Shown: positions 1-6,749 of the stretch, piece by piece
How the letters are laid out: every line of letters begins with the position of its first letter
Position numbering within the stretch: the stretch's first letter is position 1
Made by a program: the position numbers and the translations under genes
Source of the DNA: a virus
Virus record (IMG/VR): IMGVR_UViG_3300025133_000668
Coordinates: 1-21,925 of that record
Length of the DNA stretch: 21,925 bases
Direction: 5' to 3' (one strand)
Notes under the pieces: generated by a model
What the model saw: only the letters and a program-made list of their open reading frames with translations
Databases searched by the model: none
What the model was told of the DNA's origin: nothing

Positions 1-386
1 GTATCACAACCTCCTTGAGTCATCATTACACCATTTGAGTTAGGGTGGTCTATTAGGTCTGTATGCCATGGAGCAATAAGATAATTAAATCTGACAGCAC
101 CATGAGTTCCATAGTTGTTGTTTGTTTGTGTGAAGTCATACGCATTACAGCACAGACCATCGTTGACTATTCCAGTTCCTGCAATCTCAGTTGGATTGAT
201 AAAGCCAATGACTCCATTGGTGAACATGAATGATGTTCCAAACACTTGACCATAGAACGGAAAGTTGAATGGTAATCCCACCTGTATATATTGGTCATCG
301 CCTATATCATGCGTGATTACCTCATACTCACCTAGCGAGGACTGCCAAGAGAATAAGGCTAATAAAACCATTAATACCTTTTTCAA
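1..386 (-). CDS. Secreted or virion protein with signal peptide, C-terminus beyond window (partial)
   Basis: An open frame of 128 codons runs off the left edge without a stop. The best start is TTG at 386, six bases after a strong AAAGGAG site. It gives MKKVLMVLLALFSWQSSLG, a typical basic-plus-hydrophobic signal peptide. An internal ATG at 371 is possible but loses the lysines. After the leader comes a beta-rich stretch with LPFNFPFYGQ, then MFTNGVIGF, then a Cys-Cys pair and FNYLIAPWHTDL. This resembles the nidogen-like 'FPFYG...SNG' folds that I recall from large proteins of marine phages, where the function is unknown. The start overlaps the end of the upstream gene by 59 nt in another frame, suggesting coupled translation. 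An exported structural or surface-interaction role is inference. That it is coding is well supported by composition, signal peptide and ribosome binding site. Confidence 0.78.
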   Translation of the reverse strand, partial: MKKVLMVLLALFSWQSSLGEYEVITHDIGDDQYIQVGLPFNFPFYGQVFGTSFMFTNGVIGFINPTEIAGTGIVNDGLCCNAYDFTQTNNNYGTHGAVRFNYLIAPWHTDLIDHPNSNGVMMTQGGCD

Positions 387-897
387 GCCATTCTCCTTTC
401 TTCAGAGGTTGTTTCTCAGGTTGTGGTTGTAAGTCAGGGTACTTATCCCACATATCTTTAGCATCTATGCCAATTAAGCCATCTATCGGACAGTATGTTC
501 CTGCATTAGCCATCGCCCGAAACACCCTTTCATCTTGGCACAGAATACTGACAGCAGAAACTTTCATTCCCAAGTCGAATAAAAGCTTACTGAGCTTTAG
601 TCTCTCGCAATTAAGGTCTCGGACTGTGAGACCACTACTCAATCCAAGTATCTGCGTTTGGACTGCACCTGATACACCTACGACACATAAATCACTATTA
701 CTAGCGTTTATTGATGGTGATATTGCTGAAGGTGGATTCGTTTTTACTGTCGTTGTGGTTGTTGTGTTGTTATCTACTGTGCTAGTTGCTTGTGTAACAA
801 TTGGGTCAGCCGCATAAACCATAACAGGAATAACCATAATAATCCAAAACGCGGCTACTATGCCTAATGCGATTGTATTGTTAATTTTTCTATCCAT
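328..897 (-). CDS. Conserved phage membrane/periplasmic protein with four cysteines
   Basis: A 189-residue protein. Residues 1-30 look like a signal peptide or N-terminal anchor: MDRKINN, a hydrophobic run, then VYAA followed by Asp, a plausible cleavage site. A Thr/Asn/Ser-rich linker follows (35-66). The folded part (68-150) has cysteines 71, 97, 120 and 136 and the patterns NCERLKLSKLL and CQDERVF. The C-terminus (177-188) is a short hydrophobic segment after a Pro/Gln/Lys-rich stretch. I recognise the central pattern from other marine phage genomes, always without a known function. The topology (exported, disulfide-capable, C-terminally anchored) recalls lysis accessory proteins, but there is no spanin lipobox, so that role is only a guess. 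Its ATG has no clear ribosome binding site and overlaps the end of the 57-residue gene by 8 nt, so coupled translation is likely. Confidence 0.82.
   Translation of the reverse strand: MDRKINNTIALGIVAAFWIIMVIPVMVYAADPIVTQATSTVDNNTTTTTTVKTNPPSAISPSINASNSDLCVVGVSGAVQTQILGLSSGLTVRDLNCERLKLSKLLFDLGMKVSAVSILCQDERVFRAMANAGTYCPIDGLIGIDAKDMWDKYPDLQPQPEKQPLKKGEWLEKGINGFISLILLAVLAR
393..399 (-). promoter_or_regulatory. Strong ribosome binding site that selects a TTG start
   Basis: On the minus strand AAAGGAG lies six bases before TTG at 386. It sits inside the preceding gene. It supports the TTG start over the ATG at 371, which has only a weaker AAGG in front of it. Confidence 0.65.
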
Positions 898-1063
898 TTA
901 ACTTTTGGCTGTTGTCTTCAATTTTAAAATTACAAGAATACTCTATCTCTGCGTTAATCTTATCAACAGAGTCACCAGTTATCTTAGATGTATAGTTTAG
1001 CAACGCTATATACATATAGGGTATTTTCTGTGCTTCTATGTCTTGTAATTCAGCTTCTGTCAT
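890..1063 (-). CDS. Small 57-residue hypothetical protein
   Basis: A short frame starts at ATG 1063 (MTEAELQDIEAQKIPYMYIA) and stops at TAG 890-892. It fills what would otherwise be a 190-nt gap in a fully packed gene block. Composition is that of a soluble, mildly acidic protein with a probable N-terminal helix. There is one cysteine and no motif I recognise. Its last 8 nt overlap the ATG of the downstream membrane-protein gene, a common coupling arrangement that supports it being translated. No clear Shine-Dalgarno precedes it. It lies in the same frame as the sulfotransferase, separated only by that gene's TAG and eight sense codons, so read-through or a former fusion cannot be excluded. 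Confidence is moderate because of its size. Confidence 0.62.
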   Translation of the reverse strand: MTEAELQDIEAQKIPYMYIALLNYTSKITGDSVDKINAEIEYSCNFKIEDNSQKLNG

Positions 1064-1087
1064 TTTGAATATGTGTAAGTTGAATCT

Positions 1088-1846
1088 CTATCTCCAAAAG
1101 ATTCTATCATTGTGTTTTTTAATCTCATGGTCAGTTAAATATTTGTTTTTATCTCTTGCTTTTTTGCCAAGTGTTGGTCGTATGGTGTGTAAATTTTTCC
1201 ATGAGTGGTCACCTTCTTTCTCTATTGCTTTTATATCTGTAAAAGTATGTTCAAAAGATGGCATATCTAAAAATTTATAAATCTTGTTTAATGTTTCTTG
1301 TGGTTTATTAACAAGGTTTTCATATTCAACTAGATGTAGACAATCAGAATAACTTGAAGAAAAAGTTTCTTTTAAGTTGTTAAAGGGTAATTCAAATATT
1401 TGTCCTCTATGCAAAGACTCATTAGGAATAAATTTTTCTCCACTATTTTCAAAGATTCGCATATACGAAGCTACAATCTCTGATACATCTCTTACTGTAC
1501 AAATAATTTTTGGTTTTACTCCATAAATTTCTTCATACATTTTGATGTTATTTATATACTGCCAACTTCGCCTCTTATCAATAACTATTTTTTTATCTGT
1601 CAACTCATCAAAAAAAATATTTCCAATGTTTCTGAGGAAAGGAATTTTTAATTTTCTCATCTTGTCTGTATCAAGACCATCTATTTCATTATAGTTTGTG
1701 CTATCCCACATGGAATAGTTTCGCCATAAAAATTCTACAAATGTAGATGACGTTGTTGTATATAGTTTAGGGTTTTGATTTAACAACGCACTTAAAACTG
1801 TAGTGCCACTTCTAGGAAGTCCTGCGAGAATGTGTAATTTATCCAT
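1088..1846 (-). CDS. Sulfotransferase family protein (PAPS-dependent)
   Basis: A 252-residue cytoplasmic enzyme of the sulfotransferase fold, predicted to move sulfate from PAPS to a hydroxyl or amino group of an unknown acceptor. The 5'-phosphosulfate loop GLPRSGTT is at residues 9-16. The 3'-phosphate motif is CTVRDVSEIVASY (116-128), with Arg119 and Ser127 in the expected places. The late segment LVEYENLVNKPQETLNKIYK and the FWR ending are typical of phage and bacterial members, and the length is normal. It follows the tail fibre genes after a 17-nt gap. No obvious ribosome binding site precedes the ATG, but the motif lies directly after it, so the start is safe. Position among adhesin genes suggests modification of a host surface glycan or a virion component. 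Neither is shown by the sequence. Confidence 0.9.
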   Translation of the reverse strand: MDKLHILAGLPRSGTTVLSALLNQNPKLYTTTSSTFVEFLWRNYSMWDSTNYNEIDGLDTDKMRKLKIPFLRNIGNIFFDELTDKKIVIDKRRSWQYINNIKMYEEIYGVKPKIICTVRDVSEIVASYMRIFENSGEKFIPNESLHRGQIFELPFNNLKETFSSSYSDCLHLVEYENLVNKPQETLNKIYKFLDMPSFEHTFTDIKAIEKEGDHSWKNLHTIRPTLGKKARDKNKYLTDHEIKKHNDRIFWR

Positions 1847-1863
1847 CTAAGGATTATGTTACA

Positions 1864-2430
1864 TTATTCCGGCCACCACTCTCTGCTATCTCTATCATCT
1901 CCCCAATCTAAAGTGACATCACCTGATTTGATTGTTGTTGTTGTTGGTGGAACAGGCAAATCATCAAATGTAACACCATCGTTAGCCAACCATAAAACTC
2001 CATCTACTTGAGTAACATTCTCAGGATATTCTAATTCTTCTCCATCTTGATTTATAGTAGATTCTGTTACAGTAGCGTTGGAAGCTAACCAATTATCTCT
2101 TTCTGTTTTATATGAGTCTACTTCTGCTTTAGTAATATAATTTGCACAAACTTTAACTACACTTGTTCCTTTTTCTGCTTGTACTACGTGCATATCTACT
2201 GTACTGTAATCAATAATGCCATCACCATCTGCATCTCTTTCTATTGCTTTGTAATGTAAAGTTGTTGAAGAAGGCGCTCCACCACCATGTGTTACCTCTC
2301 CTCCACTTGCTACTTCAAGACTATGTACACAAAAGTCTAATGCTCCATCAGTATTCAATGTAACCCTTAATGTATCTTCAGAAGTAAATTTTCCTCCTTG
2401 TGTTCTAATTGCTGAAATTGTGTCTGCCAT
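1864..2430 (-). CDS. Tail-associated protein with a calcium-loop-like motif
   Basis: A 188-residue protein starting at ATG 2430 after an AGGAG site. No family recognised. The N-terminal half is beta-like (TLRVTLNTDGALDFCVHSLE). Residues 66-74 read DADGDGIID, matching the DxDxDGxxD calcium-binding loop of dockerin, EF-hand and thrombospondin type-3 repeats. The C-terminal third is acidic and ends in a run of threonines (PPTTTTIK) and an Asp/Trp-rich tail. It sits 9 nt after the Gly-rich adhesin gene and before the sulfotransferase, so it is probably part of the fibre or host-recognition module. Calcium binding and tail location are inference. A single loop could also be a chance acidic turn. 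Confidence 0.82.
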   Translation of the reverse strand: MADTISAIRTQGGKFTSEDTLRVTLNTDGALDFCVHSLEVASGGEVTHGGGAPSSTTLHYKAIERDADGDGIIDYSTVDMHVVQAEKGTSVVKVCANYITKAEVDSYKTERDNWLASNATVTESTINQDGEELEYPENVTQVDGVLWLANDGVTFDDLPVPPTTTTIKSGDVTLDWGDDRDSREWWPE

Positions 2431-2439
2431 GTTTTACTC

Positions 2440-3555
2440 CTATGAAATTTGACCTGTATTACCTGCTAATGCACTTCCTGATGCTCCTGTAGAACCTGCT
2501 GAACCATTAGATGTGCCTGTTGAACCTGCCGCTCCTCCTGATGATGCATGTCGCATACCACCACCATAGTTAGAACCATCTCCAGTTGGACTACCCGGTG
2601 TACCATTTGTACCTGCTGTTGCTAAATTACCACCTGCTCCTCCTGCTCCACCATTTGCTCCTCCTGACGATGAACCTCCTCCTCCTGAGCCACCAGTAGT
2701 TGAACCACCATTTGAACCATTACCACCATTACCATACATGCCTGAGAATCCACTACCCCCATTTGCACCGCCGCCTCCTCCTCCTCCACCTGCCATGCGA
2801 TGTGGGCTTTGAGTATATGAAGCTCCTCCTGCGCCTCCTCCTCCTCCATTTCCAACGAAGGTTGCAGTTCCTGCCGAGCCTCCTGCTCCACCTGAACCAC
2901 CTGTTCGAGTTCCTGCTGTATCAAATATTACTGATAAATTGTTATCTCCTGTTTGCGAATGCTCAAATGCACTACCACCTGCTGAACCATTAGCACCATT
3001 TTGTCCTGAACCTGCCGAGCCTGAATGTGCCGCTCCCGCTGAACCCGCAGGATATGTTCCACCTTGATTAAAATGTACACCATCACCACCACCATTACCA
3101 CCACCCGATGAAGGATTTGTAGAACTATCAGAACCTGATGAACCTGCTGAACCATTTGCTCCTACAATAGAGCCATTGTTAGTAATATTAATAGTTACAC
3201 CACTTCCCCATCCTGTATCTGTTTTCATAGCAGGTGTTGAGCTACTACTTGAGCTAACTGTCACACCACCATTAATAGTTAATATAACTGGTGTGTTTTG
3301 GTCTCCACCTGCCGCTACTGCGGCTGTCTTAATGTTATAGTTACTTGTGTTAGATGAAATTGTCAATACTGTTGCCGCAACTGAGTCGTAGAAGTTACTA
3401 AACTTTTGCATACCCGAAGTTGCTACATTTGGATTAGCACCTTGAGGTACTTTATCACCACCACCATAGTATTCACTCATAGCGTGTGGAGCATCGCCAC
3501 CAAACTCGGCAACGATTTCGGTCATTGCTAATTGTCCTGATGATTTGACTGCCAT
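2440..3555 (-). CDS. Glycine-rich tail fibre tip / adhesin-like protein
   Basis: A 371-residue protein. The N-terminal ~57 residues carry a pattern widespread in phage fibre proteins: SGQLAMTEIVAEFGG, SEYYGGG, then SGMQKFSNFYDS. A beta-rich segment follows (58-130). From about residue 130 to the end the chain is mostly Gly, Ser, Ala and Asn, with runs such as GGGGGAGG and AGGGGGGGG, broken by short loops holding aromatic or charged residues (SYTQSPHRM, GFSGMYG). This design resembles the polyglycine-II sandwich of the T-even-type phage S16 adhesin gp38, where Gly-rich strands hold variable receptor-binding loops. The gene overlaps the stop of the S74 fibre gene by one base (TAATG), so fibre and tip are probably made together. 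Receptor binding is inferred from architecture. An ordinary structural Gly-rich protein remains possible. Confidence 0.82.
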   Translation of the reverse strand: MAVKSSGQLAMTEIVAEFGGDAPHAMSEYYGGGDKVPQGANPNVATSGMQKFSNFYDSVAATVLTISSNTSNYNIKTAAVAAGGDQNTPVILTINGGVTVSSSSSSTPAMKTDTGWGSGVTINITNNGSIVGANGSAGSSGSDSSTNPSSGGGNGGGDGVHFNQGGTYPAGSAGAAHSGSAGSGQNGANGSAGGSAFEHSQTGDNNLSVIFDTAGTRTGGSGGAGGSAGTATFVGNGGGGGAGGASYTQSPHRMAGGGGGGGGANGGSGFSGMYGNGGNGSNGGSTTGGSGGGGSSSGGANGGAGGAGGNLATAGTNGTPGSPTGDGSNYGGGMRHASSGGAAGSTGTSNGSAGSTGASGSALAGNTGQIS

Positions 3556-4367
3556 TATTTTTTCTCCAGTTTTTCTACTTTCGCAGTAAGCTCCTTTATT
3601 GCTTCAATTAATATTGAAGTTAATGCACCATAGTTTACACCTAAACTTTTTTCTTTGCTTTCTAATGTTGGTTTAATGCGTTTTACAGCTTCAGGCAATA
3701 CCTCTTGTACATCCTCTGCTATAACACCTGCACTCTCTCTACCATCATGGTTATATTTAAAGCTAACACCTCTAAGTTGTTGCAGTTTTTCTAGTGCATT
3801 ATCTATAATATTAACATCATGCTTTAATGCAATACTTGATGCTGTAGTAGTTGAATAAGCAATTACGTCACCATCAACGTGTAAGTCACCATCAGCTTCT
3901 AATCGCATCTCATTGTTGCCATTAACATACCAATCAGTTTGTGTATCTGCTGTGAATTTCATATAGTCACCTGCATCTGCACCAACCTTATTAGCACCCA
4001 TTAGTAAATCACCTGTCATTGTTCCACCTGCTAATGGTACGGAATCTGCTTCCATGTATGTTCGTACAGTATCAACATTGGTCATTTTCATTGTTCCTGC
4101 ATCGTTGATAAGGATGCCATCACCAGTTGCGAGTGCATCTGTACCTCTTGCTGTGCCACCATCTATTAGGTTTAACTCAGCAGGAGTTGTTGTTACAATT
4201 GTTCCATCAATTTCTAAATCTGTTAAATCAGGGGAGATTTGCGCTCCACCATCTAACAAGTTGTCAATTGTATCTAGGTTTGTATTTAACTTTCCACCCC
4301 AAGAGTCTGCCGATGCACCTACTTCCGGCTTAGTCAAGGAGTATGTTGCAGTTGTTGTATCAGCCAT
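3555..4367 (-). CDS. Tail fibre with C-terminal S74 intramolecular chaperone domain
   Basis: A 270-residue protein. The N-terminus (TYSLTKPEVGASADSWGGKL) is a common virion-attachment start of marine phage fibres. The shaft contains LAGGTMTGDLLMGANKV, a classic fibre repeat motif, followed by short beta strands. The C-terminus (~172-270) is a peptidase S74 / intramolecular chaperone domain. SSIALKHDV places Ser177 and Lys182 at the five-residue spacing of the self-cleavage dyad, followed by FKYNHDGRESAGVIAEDVQEVLPEAV and a coiled-coil tail (ELTAKVEKLEKK). In this family the domain trimerises the fibre and then cuts itself off, so mature fibre would be about 176 residues. A GGAG site five bases before the ATG supports the start. 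The short shaft suggests a small spike or an adaptor for the next gene product. Confidence 0.93.
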   Translation of the reverse strand: MADTTTATYSLTKPEVGASADSWGGKLNTNLDTIDNLLDGGAQISPDLTDLEIDGTIVTTTPAELNLIDGGTARGTDALATGDGILINDAGTMKMTNVDTVRTYMEADSVPLAGGTMTGDLLMGANKVGADAGDYMKFTADTQTDWYVNGNNEMRLEADGDLHVDGDVIAYSTTTASSIALKHDVNIIDNALEKLQQLRGVSFKYNHDGRESAGVIAEDVQEVLPEAVKRIKPTLESKEKSLGVNYGALTSILIEAIKELTAKVEKLEKK

Positions 4368-4382
4368 TATTACTCTCCATTA

Positions 4383-4673
4383 TTAAAAAGTTCCTTTCCA
4401 CACTCGGAGTTTATCAAAATCGCCACTAAGAATTTTTTTCTTCATGACATCTTTACGAGCTTCTGTATCACTCCATTTAACACCTTCTTCTTCACACCAC
4501 ATTTTAATGATGTGAATGGGTATTGACCCAACTAACCTACTTTCACCAGTTAGACCAACTTTTGCTTGATTCAGTTGCTCTACCCTTTGAAGTGCAGGTT
4601 CGTTATCGTATGTACTCTTGATAATTATTTTATCGTTTTTATTATCTAGATGTACTTGTTCTTTAATTTTCAT
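4383..4673 (-). CDS. Conserved hypothetical small phage protein (96 aa)
   Basis: A 96-residue soluble protein beginning MKIKEQVHLDNKNDKIIIKS. The early motif (DKIIIKSTYDNEPAL), the central GSIPIHIIKMWCEEEG and a basic, lysine-rich C-terminal helix match a small protein I recall as frequent in marine phage structural regions. It has no assigned function. It is the first gene after the twin hairpins and leads the fibre gene group with a 15-nt gap to the fibre gene. No clear ribosome binding site precedes its ATG: the nearest purine-rich run is about 20 bases upstream. Possible roles include fibre assembly or a regulatory protein, but the sequence does not decide. Confidence 0.82.
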   Translation of the reverse strand: MKIKEQVHLDNKNDKIIIKSTYDNEPALQRVEQLNQAKVGLTGESRLVGSIPIHIIKMWCEEEGVKWSDTEARKDVMKKKILSGDFDKLRVWKGTF

Positions 4674-4708
4674 AAACTATAATTTCGCATATCTTCTCTC
4701 TTGTAAGG

Positions 4709-4733
4709 TGGGGAGCTTAACTCAGACTCCCCA
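4709..4733 (-). terminator. Hairpin A of a twin pair downstream of the capsid gene
   Basis: Seven-base perfect inverted repeat TGGGGAG / CTCCCCA with an 11-nt loop. On the minus transcript it comes second, 36 nt before the 96-residue gene. It lacks a following T tract, so it is not a classic Rho-independent terminator. An attenuator, RNA-stability or processing element is as likely. Confidence 0.45.
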
Positions 4734-4754
4734 TCTAAATGTTACCACAGAAAG

Positions 4755-4783
4755 TGTGGGGAGATTAAGGAGGACTCCCCACA
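4755..4783 (-). terminator. Hairpin B of a twin pair downstream of the capsid gene
   Basis: Nine-base perfect stem TGTGGGGAG / CTCCCCACA with an 11-nt loop, starting 16 nt after the capsid stop codon on the minus transcript. The core stem equals that of hairpin A but the loops differ. Only a short pyrimidine stretch (CTTTCT) follows it, so termination would be partial at best. The position suits lowering fibre-gene expression relative to capsid or protecting the capsid mRNA 3' end. Confidence 0.5.
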
Positions 4784-4799
4784 ACACTATTCTACCTCA

Positions 4800-5750
4800 T
4801 TAAGAAGTTGAACAATCTGCAATCATGCCATTTGCTTTCTCATTTTTTGCAATGAGAGTCAACTCAGTCAATACTTGACGAGTCTCAGCATCACCAGTTT
4901 TAGCTAGTTCGACATTCTTTGTTGGTCTAAGAACACCTACTGCCCACATATCGTCTTGCATAATGAAAACGTCACGTGAACGATTTTCCCTAGTAGGTTG
5001 GAACTCAATAGTTCCCCAAGGTGTAACATAAACATCCAAAGACTTAACAACCTTCTCATCACCTGCCTGAACAGTTGAACGTTGGTTGTTATTACCTGTG
5101 AAAGCTAATGCCTTGTTCATCTGAAAAGCACTCAGATAAACAGTATCAGGTCTACCACCCTTCTCCCAAATAGATTGCATAGTTGCATCAAACTTATCTT
5201 GATTGAATACAGTTTGCGCTCCATCTGTACGAGCATTAGAACCAGTTCCGTTAGCGTGTGCGCCACCTGAACCCTTGTTCTGAATAGTAGAAGTGAACCA
5301 AACTGGCGCTCCTGCTAATTCACGAGCCGCAGAGTTTGAACCTGCTACCTGTGCGTTGTTATCGAACAAAGCTTTCTCGATGTCGAGTTTTTGCTCTTTT
5401 GCAATCTTCAAGACTTGGTATGCCATTTCTGCACCTCGACCTGCCTTATCTAAGCCTTGGTCAGTATCAGGAATAACTACTGCGTTCTTAAAGATTTGTG
5501 TGTAATTACCTAGACGAGTTGTTGCAGTTCTCGCTTCAGCAGTTGTATTATCACCTTCAATATGAGCATTGGCGGCTGATGTACGTAGTGCATCTGTCTG
5601 CCACTCATGGTAGGTGTTTGTTGCTTTTACTTTCTTACAGCTTGAGTAGAAAGGAGTTTCTTCAGGAGAGATGTCATAAATAACGTTCTCTAAATCCTCA
5701 CGAATACCTTTTGCATCATAGCTGTCGAAAGTATTAGTCGGCTGTGCCAT
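4800..5750 (-). CDS. Major capsid protein (SU10/DUF5309-like)
   Basis: A 316-residue coat protein that forms the icosahedral shell. The N-terminus (NTFDSYDAKGIREDLENVIY, then ISPEETPFYSS) and EWQTDALR are the usual opening of the DUF5309 / phage SU10 coat family of HK97-like fold. The spine-helix segment QGLDKAGRGAEMAYQVLKIA, the DIEKALFDNN segment, KFDATMQSIWEKGGRPDTV and a C-terminal beta region (VYVTPWGTIEF, MWAVGVLRP) are all in order, and length is normal. It follows the scaffold gene by 12 nt with a GGAG site, and the twin hairpins follow it. Gly/Asn-rich residues 158-178 probably form a surface loop. One free cysteine lies near the C-terminus (Cys313). Confidence 0.92.
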   Translation of the reverse strand: MAQPTNTFDSYDAKGIREDLENVIYDISPEETPFYSSCKKVKATNTYHEWQTDALRTSAANAHIEGDNTTAEARTATTRLGNYTQIFKNAVVIPDTDQGLDKAGRGAEMAYQVLKIAKEQKLDIEKALFDNNAQVAGSNSAARELAGAPVWFTSTIQNKGSGGAHANGTGSNARTDGAQTVFNQDKFDATMQSIWEKGGRPDTVYLSAFQMNKALAFTGNNNQRSTVQAGDEKVVKSLDVYVTPWGTIEFQPTRENRSRDVFIMQDDMWAVGVLRPTKNVELAKTGDAETRQVLTELTLIAKNEKANGMIADCSTS

Positions 5751-5762
5751 AATATTTCTCCA

Positions 5763-6749
5763 TTATGAGTTTAAAATTAAATTCAGCGCATCATCGATGC
5801 TACCTGAACCCTTCAGTTTTGCCTTTTGGCGCGAACGAATTTTTGCATTTGGAGTTGCCATTTTTTTAGCACCCGGCTTTAATACAGGTTTCGCAGACTT
5901 GGTTTTAACCTCTGCCTTTGATTTGCCTGAAATAATATCCTGATACCTCATAGCATCGTGTAATACTTTTATAGCTCGATAGTCTGATATTTGAGAAATT
6001 TCCTCAGTTGTATAACCATACTGAGATTTCCCGGTAGAAACTAACTGCTCCCTTAACTTACTGGCTTTTGTAGAGTCAGCAAACTCAGGGATTTCTTTTT
6101 GGAGTATCTGCATCTGTTCTTGGAGATAAGCTTGTTTAGCGTTCTGTTGGGCCACACTATTTTGCTGTGAAGCCTGTTGGAGTTGTGCCATTTGCCTATC
6201 ATGATTAGCCTTTGCCTCTTCATACTCAAGGTTTTTTTGCATATACCCAATAGGGTCTGCATCAAATTCCTCTTTAGTAGGTTTAATTGGCTCAGGTGTA
6301 AATCCTCCATTTTGGAGCTGTTGGTATAAATCAGCCATCTGCTGTCGTTCATTAGTCAAGGCTTCATAGACTGCTTCGGCTTCTTTCTTTGCCGCCGCAA
6401 CCTCCTGCATACCTTGTTGGACATACTTTTGCCCACTATAGCCTTGCTTTAAGTCCTCTAAGGTTACTTGAGACTCTTGTCCATTTACTTTGACAGAGTG
6501 CGTTTCAAGTTCTTCAGGACTGGCAATTTCTATTTGGTCTTCGTCATCCTCAGAGTCAGAAGCTTCGATTTCCTCAGCCTCTTCTTCTGTTATCTCTTCA
6601 ACTTCATCATTAACGTCAGCCTCAGCAGATATTTCTTCTGTTTCCTGAGATTCTTCAATTACTTCTTCAGTTGTCTCTTCTACTGGTTCAATAATGCTTG
6701 TAACTGCACTATCGACATCAGTTATCTTGGTTTCAGTCTCGGTACTCAA
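5763..6749 (-). CDS. Capsid scaffold / assembly protein
   Basis: A 328-residue protein directly before the coat gene. Residues 1-~85 are extremely acidic (long Glu/Asp/Ser/Thr stretch). Residues ~95-235 are Gln/Glu/Ala-rich and probably coiled coil. The C-terminus (~285-318) is strongly basic (KPVLKPGAKKMATPNAKIRS, RQKAKLKG), as expected for the coat-binding helix of P22-type scaffolds. The start is TTG at 6749: it has an AGGAG site eight bases upstream, overlaps the previous stop (TTGA), an in-frame TAA closes the frame just upstream, and the next Met is near residue 118. Family identity rests on position and architecture because scaffold sequences diverge fast. No protease domain is visible, so it may be expelled intact. 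Confidence 0.85.
   Translation of the reverse strand: MSTETETKITDVDSAVTSIIEPVEETTEEVIEESQETEEISAEADVNDEVEEITEEEAEEIEASDSEDDEDQIEIASPEELETHSVKVNGQESQVTLEDLKQGYSGQKYVQQGMQEVAAAKKEAEAVYEALTNERQQMADLYQQLQNGGFTPEPIKPTKEEFDADPIGYMQKNLEYEEAKANHDRQMAQLQQASQQNSVAQQNAKQAYLQEQMQILQKEIPEFADSTKASKLREQLVSTGKSQYGYTTEEISQISDYRAIKVLHDAMRYQDIISGKSKAEVKTKSAKPVLKPGAKKMATPNAKIRSRQKAKLKGSGSIDDALNLILNS

Noticed and set aside
467-817. Plus-strand open frame opposite the four-cysteine protein
   Set aside because: Antisense to a well-supported gene. The poly-Val run mirrors the Thr-rich linker.
2622-3155. Alternative minus- and plus-strand frames within the Gly-rich adhesin gene
   Set aside because: Low-complexity shadows of GGN/GCN codon runs. 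The main frame has a recognisable N-terminal domain and correct coupling to neighbours.
4674-4700. Possible promoter before the 96-residue gene (TTACAA ... TATAGT)
   Set aside because: Spacing of about 19 bp and -10 element directly against the ATG make it weak. AT-rich DNA gives such matches by chance.
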